Below, piece by piece: positions 46,007 through 53,311 of a stretch of DNA of 64,000 nucleotides (positions are counted from its first letter, which is position 1; every line of letters starts with the position of its first letter). This DNA comes from Paraburkholderia ultramafica. Its GTDB lineage: Bacteria; Pseudomonadota; Gammaproteobacteria; Burkholderiales; Burkholderiaceae. The stretch is from contig NZ_CADIKK010000013.1 of the NCBI RefSeq assembly GCF_902859915.1, forward strand, positions 143,316 through 207,315. The letters run 5' to 3'. The notes beneath the pieces were generated by a model. That model was not told where the DNA came from. It ran no database searches and saw nothing but the letters and a program-made list of their open reading frames with translations. A program made the position numbers and the translations under genes.

Positions 46007-46348
46007 ATGAAATCAATGTCGTATGCAGCGGTCGCAGCAGCCGTTACGCTGGGCGCCACGTTAAGCGCCGGCAGTCCGGCTGCGTATGCGGAGGCCGCCG
46101 TCGGCCTCGCGCTGGCCCAGCAGCAGAACTGCATGAGTTGCCATTCGGTCACGCGACCCTTCATGGGACCGCCGCTGCACGAGATCGCGGCGAAATATGC
46201 CGGACGCGAAGACGCCGTCACTTATCTGAAGCACAAGATTCTGGATGGCAGCACGGGCGTGTGGGGTCCGGTGCCGATGCCCGCGAATACGCAGCTCACG
46301 CCCGATCAGGCGGCCACGCTGGCGGCCTGGGTGCTGACGCTCAAATGA
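46007..46348 (+). CDS. class I c-type cytochrome
   Basis: A 113-residue exported monohaem cytochrome. Signal peptide MKSMSYAAVAAAVTLGATLS ending near AYA. Haem site CMSCH around residue 42-46 and the axial methionine in PVPMPANTQL around residue 87. The KYAGREDAVTYLKHKILDG segment resembles cytochrome c551-type carriers. It probably carries electrons in the periplasm. Start ATG 46007; ATG 46016 is an alternative. Confidence 0.9.
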   Translation: MKSMSYAAVAAAVTLGATLSAGSPAAYAEAAVGLALAQQQNCMSCHSVTRPFMGPPLHEIAAKYAGREDAVTYLKHKILDGSTGVWGPVPMPANTQLTPDQAATLAAWVLTLK

Positions 46349-46408
46349 AACGGGCGCCTCGCTGAAGGCGCCCGGCGCAAGCGTCCGTCAAGACGCCGCT
46401 GCGCGCGC

Positions 46409-47242
46409 TCAGCCGTGGCCCGAGCGCCGCGCGATCTCTTCTTCCACCGCTTCACGCACCCAGCCGGTCATTTCGGTTTCGAGAGTCAGCGCCACTTCGC
46501 GCGTGATCTGGCTGACGAGCAAGGTGGTGTGTTCCTGCAACGCATCGCGGCAACGTGCTTCGATGATGCCGCGCCCCTCACCTGTCAGGAAACCGGCGAA
46601 GCGTCCGCGCAGACGTTCGGCGATGACATCGGCGTCGAGATCCGCTTGCGACAATGCGGCCGCTTCCGTTTCGCGAGCGATATCCGGCGGCACGATTGCG
46701 CCCGCTTCGAGCGGCGCGGCCGGTTCGGCGCGATCGAAGACACCCGCCAACACCTGCGCGTGGTCATGCGCATGCCGCGCTTCAGCGCCGTGGTGCAGTC
46801 GCGAGCGCTTTTTCGGGTGAGCATGTTCCGCTGCGTGCAGCGGCTCCGGTTCCGGCCCGAGCTTGGGCTCGGCCGCGTGAGTGGGCTCGGCCGCATGCGC
46901 GGCTTCCGGGGCTAGCGCAGGTTCCGGTGCAACGGTGGGTTTGTGCGCTTGCGCAGGCTCTGGCGCCAGCACAGGCTCCGGCGCGAGCGTCTGTTCCGGC
47001 GCAAGCACCGGTTGCGGTGCAAGCACCGGCTCCGGCGGCAGACTGGGTTCGTCCGCATGCGCCGGTTGCGGTGCGAGTACGGGTTCCGCCTTGAAACTGG
47101 GTTCCCGCGGCATCTCGGGCTCAGGTGCCGGCCGGGTTGCCGGCGCCGCCGCACCACCCGCCTCCTGGCGCGCCTGGGCAGCGTGGCCCGGCACGAGAAT
47201 CTCGTGCAGAACCGGAATCGAATTATCGTTGGGATCGGACAC
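46409..47242 (-). CDS. DUF2486 family protein with Pro/Ala/Glu repeats
   Basis: A 277-residue protein. Residues 1-20 (SDPNDNSIPVLHEILVPG) and the C-terminal 80 residues (DADVIAERLRGRFAGFLTGEGRGIIEARC) match the DUF2486 family, seen in Burkholderia and without known function. Between them lies a long low-complexity stretch of xPEPxLAP-like repeats (about residues 35-130), then a His-rich segment (RLHHGAEARHAHDHAQ). No signal peptide. It lies downstream of holC, same direction. Confidence 0.8.
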   Translation of the reverse strand: MSDPNDNSIPVLHEILVPGHAAQARQEAGGAAAPATRPAPEPEMPREPSFKAEPVLAPQPAHADEPSLPPEPVLAPQPVLAPEQTLAPEPVLAPEPAQAHKPTVAPEPALAPEAAHAAEPTHAAEPKLGPEPEPLHAAEHAHPKKRSRLHHGAEARHAHDHAQVLAGVFDRAEPAAPLEAGAIVPPDIARETEAAALSQADLDADVIAERLRGRFAGFLTGEGRGIIEARCRDALQEHTTLLVSQITREVALTLETEMTGWVREAVEEEIARRSGHG

Positions 47243-47352
47243 GTGCGCTCTCCGTGTTTGAGTCGAAGCCGAAGCAGGCCGCCCGCACGCCGTATCCGTC
47301 AGTCAGACATCGTGGACACGACGAACACCACATGGCGCGGGCGGAATGAAGC

Positions 47353-47769
47353 CTAGCTGCCTTGCTTGTAGTTGTTCAAAGCATAGCCGCGATCGCGATA
47401 GAAGCGATAACGTTCGCGGCCCGCAATGAGCTCGTCGTGTGCGTTACCGACCACTTCCAGCAATCTTTCGAAACGCGCGAATTGCGCGGGCACCGTCGCG
47501 CCGAGATTGAGCAACACCTGATGATGCGGCACGTCATCGAGATTCGTGGCCAGCACGATCGGCGTTTGCGCGGCGAGCGGCGTGCCCGCCATGCAGTGCG
47601 GCACGAAATCGAGTGGCGAAAACGTCCACAACAGCTCGTCGAAGCCCCGCAGGCGCGCGGGCTCGGCCAGCACGATGGTCGGCTGGCCCGCCTGATAAGC
47701 CTTGCGGATCAGGCGGCACCCATACAGCAGCGAGTCGCCGACGTTCGAGTGAAAATCGATTCTCGTCAT
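47353..47769 (-). CDS. holC: DNA polymerase III subunit chi
   Basis: A 138-residue subunit of the replicative clamp-loader complex, which links it to SSB. The N-terminal TRIDFHSNVGDSLLYGCRLIRKA and the WTFSPLDFVPHC segment match HolC. It lies 52 bp downstream of pepA, an arrangement common in proteobacteria. Confidence 0.92.
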   Translation of the reverse strand: MTRIDFHSNVGDSLLYGCRLIRKAYQAGQPTIVLAEPARLRGFDELLWTFSPLDFVPHCMAGTPLAAQTPIVLATNLDDVPHHQVLLNLGATVPAQFARFERLLEVVGNAHDELIAGRERYRFYRDRGYALNNYKQGS

Positions 47770-47821
47770 CGGCGGCTCCGCGCTGCTTTCTTCACTGCGC
47801 CCGTCGGCTTACTGCAATGCG

Positions 47822-49363
47822 TCATTGGGCGGCGCGACCGTCCGCAGCCCGACCGTCAGCGGCCCTGTCGATCAGGAACTGCGCGAGCAACGGCACCGGA
47901 CGGCCGGTGGCGCCCTTCGCCGCGCCGCTCTTCCACGCAGTGCCGGCGATGTCCAGATGCGCCCACGGGTACGAGTCGGTGAAGCGCGACAGGAAGCACG
48001 CCGCCGTGACGCTGCCCGCCGGACGGCCCCCGATGTTCGCGACGTCGGCGAAGTTCGACTTGAGCTGCTCCTGATACTCTTCGTCGAGCGGCAGACGCCA
48101 CGCCGGGTCGGATGCTTCACGCGAGGCGTCGAGCAGCTCGCCCGCCAGCGCGTCGTCTTTCGAGAACAGGCCGCTGTTGTGATGGCCCAGCGCAATGATG
48201 CACGCCCCCGTGAGCGTGGCGATGTCGATCACCGCGGCCGGCTTGAAGCGCTCGGCATAGGTGAGCGCGTCGCACAGGATCAGCCGGCCTTCGGCGTCCG
48301 TGTTCAGCACTTCGATCGTCAGGCCCTTCATGCTGGTGACGATGTCGCCCGGCTTGGTGGCGGTCGCCGACGGCATGTTCTCGACCGCCGGGATGATGCC
48401 GACCACGTTGATCTTCAGGCCCATTTCGGCGACCGCGCGCAACGTGCCCAGCACCGAGCCTGCGCCGCACATGTCGTACTTCATCTCGTCCATGGCTTCG
48501 CCCGGCTTCAGCGAGATGCCGCCCGTGTCGAACGTGACGCCCTTGCCGACCAGCACCACCGGCGCGGCCTTCGCGGCGCCGCCGTGGTACTGCAGCACGA
48601 TGAATTGCGCCGGTTCGAGCGAGCCCGCCGTGACCGACAGGAACGAGCCCATCTTGAGCGCCTCGCACTGCTTCTCGCCCAGCACTTCGACCTTCAGCTT
48701 CCAGTCTTTGGCGAGCTTCTTCGCGGTGTTGGCGAGGTAGGTCGGCGTGCAGACGTTGCTCGGCAGGTTGCCGAGGTCGCGCGTGAGGTCCATGCCGTTG
48801 GCAAGCGCGGCGCCCTGCTTCGCGGCCAGCTTGGCGGCCTTCTCGTCGCCGGTGTTGACGCTGAAGACGATGCGCTTCAACGCACGCGCCGAGTTGTCCG
48901 GCTTGCTCTTCATCTGCGTGAACTTGTAGGTCAGCTCGCGCAGCGCGAGGATCGCGGCGCGCACGCCCCAATCGGACGAGCGTTCCTGCACCGGCAACTG
49001 GGCCAGCGTGAACGTGACCTGGACGATCTTGGTGCCCAGCAGCGCGCGCCAGGCGGCCCGCACGGCGTCGCCGTAGGCTTTCTGGCTGAAAGCGTCCTGT
49101 TTGCCGAGACCGACCAGCAGCACGCGCGACGCGCCGATGCCCGACACTTCGTGCAGGAACAGTGTGGTGCCGGACTTGCCGTCCATGTCGCCAGCCTTGA
49201 TGATGCGGGTCAAGAGGCCCTTGGTGGCCGCATCGATCTCAAGCGCCGCGCCCGAGAGCGTTTGCGACTCGAACACACCGATTACGATGCAGTCCGACTT
49301 CCCGGTCAGGAAACCGTTTGACGAGCCTTTGGTCCAATCACAGGCTTTTATGCTAAAGTCCAT
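47822..49363 (-). CDS. pepA: leucyl aminopeptidase (M17 family)
   Basis: A 513-residue cytosolic zinc/manganese peptidase that removes N-terminal residues; PepA also binds DNA in some species. The catalytic domain has VGKGVTFDTGGISLKPG, the MKYDMCGAGSV metal segment, and the family signature NTDAEGRLILCDAL. ATG 49363 (MDFSIKACDW) is preferred over the upstream ATG 49498. The C-terminus ends in a short duplicated ADGRA tail. It is divergent from lptF with 137 bp between. Confidence 0.96.
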   Translation of the reverse strand: MDFSIKACDWTKGSSNGFLTGKSDCIVIGVFESQTLSGAALEIDAATKGLLTRIIKAGDMDGKSGTTLFLHEVSGIGASRVLLVGLGKQDAFSQKAYGDAVRAAWRALLGTKIVQVTFTLAQLPVQERSSDWGVRAAILALRELTYKFTQMKSKPDNSARALKRIVFSVNTGDEKAAKLAAKQGAALANGMDLTRDLGNLPSNVCTPTYLANTAKKLAKDWKLKVEVLGEKQCEALKMGSFLSVTAGSLEPAQFIVLQYHGGAAKAAPVVLVGKGVTFDTGGISLKPGEAMDEMKYDMCGAGSVLGTLRAVAEMGLKINVVGIIPAVENMPSATATKPGDIVTSMKGLTIEVLNTDAEGRLILCDALTYAERFKPAAVIDIATLTGACIIALGHHNSGLFSKDDALAGELLDASREASDPAWRLPLDEEYQEQLKSNFADVANIGGRPAGSVTAACFLSRFTDSYPWAHLDIAGTAWKSGAAKGATGRPVPLLAQFLIDRAADGRAADGRAAQ

Positions 49364-49500
49364 CGCGCTTGTCCTCGGATAAAATCTGGGCTTAGGATGA
49401 AAGCCGCAATTATCCGCTATTTTTCCCGCGGCGGCTGCACCGGGGGCGTGACGGAAAGCAACCCGCGCGTCACCGAGAGCGCCCCCTCTCGTCATCAATA

Positions 49501-50598
49501 ATGATCTTCGAACGCTCCCTCCAGCGCGAACTCGCGTATACGGCTGGTGCCGTGTTCATGGTTCTCCTCACGCTCGTGCTGACGACGATGATGATCCGCA
49601 TCGTCGGCTTCGCGGCCTCGGGCGAGATCGACCCGCGCGACGTGCTGGTCCTGATCGGCCTGACCGTGATCGGCTATCTGGCGATCATGCTCGTCGCGAC
49701 CCTGTTCGTGTCGATCCTGTTCGTCCTGACCCGCTGGTACAAAGACTCCGAGATGGTCGTGTGGCTGTCCTCGGGCGTCAGTCTTACGCAATTCATCAAG
49801 CCGATCGGTATTTTTGCCACGCCGATCATCATCCTCATCATGTTCTTCGTGTTCGTCGGCTGGCCGTGGTCGAACCAGCAGAGCAAGCTGATCCGCGCGC
49901 GCTTCCAGCAGCGCGACGAGGTCTCGCTGCTCGCGCCGGGTCAATTCCGCGAGTCGCCCGCCAGCCACCGGGTGTTCTTCATCGAGAAGATGTCGCCCGA
50001 TCTGGGCCGCGTGGAGAACGTGTTCGTGACCAGCACGGAAGGCGGCAAGGTCAACGTGGTGGTGTCGAAGTTCGGCCATACCGAGACGCGCAAGAACGGC
50101 GACCGCTTCGTCGTGCTGGAGAACGGCCGCCGCTATGACGGCGAGCCGGGGCATCCCGATTTCCGCATCATGGAGTTCGAGCGCTATGGCTTGAAGATCC
50201 AGAGCCAGCCGGTCGTCAATACGCCGACCACCACCGGCACGCCCACGCTCACGCTGCTGCGCAATCCGACCAACGAGAATCTCGCCGAATTCGCGTGGCG
50301 CGCGGGGCTGCCGCTGATTGCGATCAATCTGATGCTGCTCGCGATTCCGCTCGCGCACCAGAACCCGCGGCGCAGCCGCACGATCAATCTGGTGATGGCC
50401 GTCTTGATCTATCTGACGTATTCGAATCTGTTGAACGTGGTGCAGTCGTGGATCGAGCAAGGCAAGATGTCGTTCGGGTTGGGGCTGGTGATCCTGCACG
50501 TCATCGTGGCGGCGATCGTCGCGTTCATCTTCTGGCTGCGCGTGCGCAACCGTCCGCTCTTCACGTGGACAATATTCAGCCGTTCGCAGGGAGCCTGA
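49501..50598 (+). CDS. lptF: LPS export ABC transporter permease LptF
   Basis: A 365-residue inner-membrane subunit of the LptB2FG transporter that extracts lipopolysaccharide. IFERSLQRELAYTAGAVF at the N-terminus, further membrane segments near 50-80 and 95-120, a periplasmic jellyroll-like domain (about 125-255) and three C-terminal helices are seen. The gene is followed after 3 bp by lptG, forming the usual pair. Confidence 0.95.
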   Translation: MIFERSLQRELAYTAGAVFMVLLTLVLTTMMIRIVGFAASGEIDPRDVLVLIGLTVIGYLAIMLVATLFVSILFVLTRWYKDSEMVVWLSSGVSLTQFIKPIGIFATPIIILIMFFVFVGWPWSNQQSKLIRARFQQRDEVSLLAPGQFRESPASHRVFFIEKMSPDLGRVENVFVTSTEGGKVNVVVSKFGHTETRKNGDRFVVLENGRRYDGEPGHPDFRIMEFERYGLKIQSQPVVNTPTTTGTPTLTLLRNPTNENLAEFAWRAGLPLIAINLMLLAIPLAHQNPRRSRTINLVMAVLIYLTYSNLLNVVQSWIEQGKMSFGLGLVILHVIVAAIVAFIFWLRVRNRPLFTWTIFSRSQGA

Positions 50599-50601
50599 CC
50601 G

Positions 50602-51750
50602 ATGCGCATCTATGAAAGGTATTTCGCGCGTCAGATCTATCTCACGTTCGTCTTTATTCTGTTTGCGTTTTCGGGTCTGTTCTTCTTCTTCGACCTGATC
50701 AACGAACTGAATTCGGTCGGCCACGGCAACTACAAGTTCCAGTACGCGGTGCTGCGGGTCGCGTTGCAGACGCCGTCGCGCTTCTACGAAATCATTCCGG
50801 TCGCCGCGTTGATCAGCGCGATCTATGTGTTCGCGCAGATGGCGGCGAACTCCGAGTACACGATTTTTCGTGTGTCGGGCCTCGCTACCAATCAGGCGTT
50901 GCGCTCGTTGTTGAAGATCGGCATTCCGCTGGTGTTCCTCACGTATCTGATCGGTGAGGTGGTCGGTCCGTACACGGATCAGCTCTCGGAGCGCGTGCGG
51001 CTCGAGGCGCTGGGCTCGTCGGTGTCGAGCAACTTCCAGTCGGGCGTGTGGGTGAAAGACACGCTCACCGCGCGCGCGGACGGCGAGCAGGTGACGCGCT
51101 TCGTGAACGTCGGCGAGTTGAGGCCGGATGCGACCATCAGCAACGTGCGGATTTACGAGTTCGATTCGAAGTTCCGTCTGTCGAATGTGCGGACCGCGCA
51201 GAGCGGCCGGTATCAGGCGCCGGGTCATTGGCAACTGACGGGCGTGACCGATACGCAGTTGCTCGACGTTCCCCCTCCTCCGGGCACGCCGGCCGATGCG
51301 CTGAATCCGGTGTATCGCGCGAAGCAGGTGTCGTTGCCTGAGTATTCGTTGCGCTCGGAATTGACGCCGCAGATTTTGTCGGTGCTGCTGGTGTCGCCGG
51401 ATCGGATGTCGATGTTCAATCTGTTCCGTTACATCCAGCATTTGACCGAGAATCATCAGGATACGCAGCGGTATGAGATCGCGTTTTGGCGCAAGCTGTT
51501 GTATCCGTTTGCGGTGTTCGTGATGCTGGTGTTGTCGCTGCCGTTCGCGTATCTGCATACGCGGGCTGGGGTGGTCGGCGTGAAGGTGTTCGGCGGGATT
51601 ATGCTGGGGATGAGTTTTCAGCTGTTCAATACGCTGTTCTCGCATATCGGCACGTTGAATACGTGGCCTGCGCCGTTGACTGCGGCTACGCCTGGGTTGG
51701 TTTATCTGGTGCTTGGGTTGGTCGGGTTGAAGTGGGTTGACCGGCATTAG
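50602..51750 (+). CDS. lptG: LPS export ABC transporter permease LptG
   Basis: A 382-residue partner of LptF. MRIYERYFARQIYLTFVFIL starts the first membrane segment. The periplasmic domain and the FWRKLLYPFAVFVMLVLSLPFAY block with the RAGVVGVKVFGGI loop match the family. The last 300 bp use more T in third positions than the rest of the core genes, as does the following cbiX. Same operon as lptF. Confidence 0.95.
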   Translation: MRIYERYFARQIYLTFVFILFAFSGLFFFFDLINELNSVGHGNYKFQYAVLRVALQTPSRFYEIIPVAALISAIYVFAQMAANSEYTIFRVSGLATNQALRSLLKIGIPLVFLTYLIGEVVGPYTDQLSERVRLEALGSSVSSNFQSGVWVKDTLTARADGEQVTRFVNVGELRPDATISNVRIYEFDSKFRLSNVRTAQSGRYQAPGHWQLTGVTDTQLLDVPPPPGTPADALNPVYRAKQVSLPEYSLRSELTPQILSVLLVSPDRMSMFNLFRYIQHLTENHQDTQRYEIAFWRKLLYPFAVFVMLVLSLPFAYLHTRAGVVGVKVFGGIMLGMSFQLFNTLFSHIGTLNTWPAPLTAATPGLVYLVLGLVGLKWVDRH

Positions 51751-51769
51751 GAGCTTAGGAGCGGATTGC

Positions 51770-52150
51770 ATGGCTACGCACGGGCTGGTTCTGTTTGGGC
51801 ATGGCGCGCGGGATGTGCGGTGGCGGGAGCCGTTTGAGAGGCTTGCTGACAAGCTAAGGGCGGCTCGTGCGGCGACTGGTGATGTGCAGGCGGTGAGCCT
51901 GGCGTTTCTGGAGTTGATGGAGCCGGATTTGGCTACGGCTGTGGCGCGGCTTGCTGCGGATGGTTGTGATGTGGTCACCGTTGTGCCTGTGTTCTTCGGG
52001 CAAGGTGGGCATATCAGGAAGGATTTGCCTGAATTGATCGAGCAGTGTCGCGCGTTGAACCCTTCTCTTGAGATCAGGTGCGCAGTTGCTGTAGGTGAGG
52101 ATGAGTCGGTTCTAGACGCTGTCGCGCAGTATTGTTTGCGGCAGGTTTGA
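51770..52150 (+). CDS. cbiX: sirohydrochlorin chelatase, single-domain CbiX/SirB type
   Basis: A 126-residue chelatase inserting Fe or Co into sirohydrochlorin, for siroheme or cobalamin. LVLFGHGARDVRWREPFERLA near the N-terminus holds the metal-binding histidine and FLELMEPDL follows. VVPVFFGQGGHIRKDLP contains the second histidine. The methyltransferase that makes its substrate, cobA, lies on the other side of the T6SS island about 10.7 kb away. Confidence 0.9.
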   Translation: MATHGLVLFGHGARDVRWREPFERLADKLRAARAATGDVQAVSLAFLELMEPDLATAVARLAADGCDVVTVVPVFFGQGGHIRKDLPELIEQCRALNPSLEIRCAVAVGEDESVLDAVAQYCLRQV

Positions 52151-52250
52151 TTCTTGTTGGCTTTGGTTGCGGTATGGGTGGTTTGCCTGTGGTGTTGGCC
52201 CTTTCTTTGTTTTCCCCTTCTTGCGCGGCGCTTTTGGGGTGTGTTCCCGG

Positions 52251-52335
52251 GGCGTTGGCCTCTCCTTGAATTCACGTCGGTGTATTAGCGTTGCCCCTGT
52301 GCGGGGCGGCACTCACTTTCTTTGCCGCCGCAAAG
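52251..52335 (+). repeat. left copy of an 85 bp inverted repeat flanking the T6SS island
   Basis: This 85 bp sequence recurs as its reverse complement at 62704-62788 with one mismatch (GGTGTATT against GGTTTATT). Weaker similarity extends outward to about 52222 and 62818. The inner end contains CTTTCTTTGCCGCCGCAAAGAAAG, itself a near-palindrome able to form a hairpin. The element looks like a member of an intergenic repeat family; that it occurs elsewhere in the genome is an expectation, not seen here. Confidence 0.9.
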
Positions 52336-52859
52336 AAAGTAAGCAAAGAAAGCGGGCTCAAACCGCTAGCCCTTAAGCGGGTCCCCCGGCTTGGAGGGGG
52401 CAGTGGTGCATCTGGAATCTGTGTTCCCGCACACTCCGCGTCAGTGACAAGGCAGTCATTCTTCCGGCGGCGCTGCGCGCGCCGTCGCGGTGCTTCGTCA
52501 CCCTTCCGCCAGGTTTTTTCCGTCGAAGTTTACTCGGCGCGGTGGCCCCGCATTTAAGCGACCCATTCGGAAATATTGGCGTCGCAGGCTCTTTAGCGTG
52601 CGCACGCAATCACTCACTAAGCGATACGTTTTAAACTCAATTCGCCGTCAATACAGCGACGGTCAGGCCATCGCGGTAAGAGCCGCGATAGAAACCGCTG
52701 CCATTGATGCACAGCGTTCCGTCCACGTTATCCGCGAGCTTGAGACAAGAGCGCTGCGGGACGTGGCGGCATTCATCGGTGACGCACAGCGTATCTCGGA
52801 CTTTTCCTATATTCACGCCCAGATTACTGAGCAGTGCATATCAAAATGACAGGAAATCA
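52336..52859. other. non-coding or decayed stretch left of the transposase remnant
   Basis: The stretch begins with GAAAG-rich sequence continuing the repeat element, then a Pro/Gly-codon-poor GC-rich segment with a CCCCCGGCTTGGAGGGGG hairpin at 52383-52400. A frame at 52490-52849 is open for 119 codons; its second half (YSDGQAIAVRAAIE and on) could be a small real protein, but I recognise nothing in it. Otherwise no gene is supported. Confidence 0.4.
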
Positions 52860-53204
52860 ATGTCAATGACATTCGCCCATCTGACAGATGCACAGTGGAG
52901 TCTCGTTGCGCCGCTGGTGGAACTGGAATCCACGCCTGACCGGTACGTTCAGCAGCCCAAATACGGGCGGCGCGCGACGCTCGACGGCGTTCTGTGGGTC
53001 ATCCTGACTGGCTCTCCCTGGAGATCGCTGCCGCCGTCCTACCCTTCGATCCCTGCGTGCCAGCACACATGCGCGTCATGGTGCGATACCGGTGTCATGC
53101 AGCAGATCGCGGACGCATTGAAGGAGCCCTTTCCCGAGTTGGGGCTATCGGTATTCGCACGGCGACGCCAAAGGCGTACCGAACGTCGGAACACCAAGGG
53201 GTAA
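52860..53204 (+). pseudogene. truncated IS5-family-like transposase (DUF4096 domain only)
   Basis: The 114-residue product MSMTFAHLTDAQWSLVAPLV and the RATLDGVLWVILTGSPWRSLP segment match the N-terminal domain of IS5/DUF4096 transposases. The catalytic DDE part is missing; after about residue 80 the sequence turns unlike the family (ARRRQRRTERRNTKG). It is probably a decayed insertion element at the island edge. No clear terminal inverted repeats were found. Confidence 0.65.
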
Positions 53205-53311
53205 TTCAAAGCTGCGGGCGGTGTCATTTTTTGTCAAATCTATTCGCCGCGCATGGATTTAGCCAGATTTAGAACTTCTCCTATTGCGCAGGAGGCGAAT
53301 CCGCCAAAGGA

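Noticed and set aside
49495..52275. 926-residue open frame opposite lptFG and cbiX
   Set aside because: Antisense shadow rich in Arg, His and Gln; the overlapping plus-strand genes are well supported.
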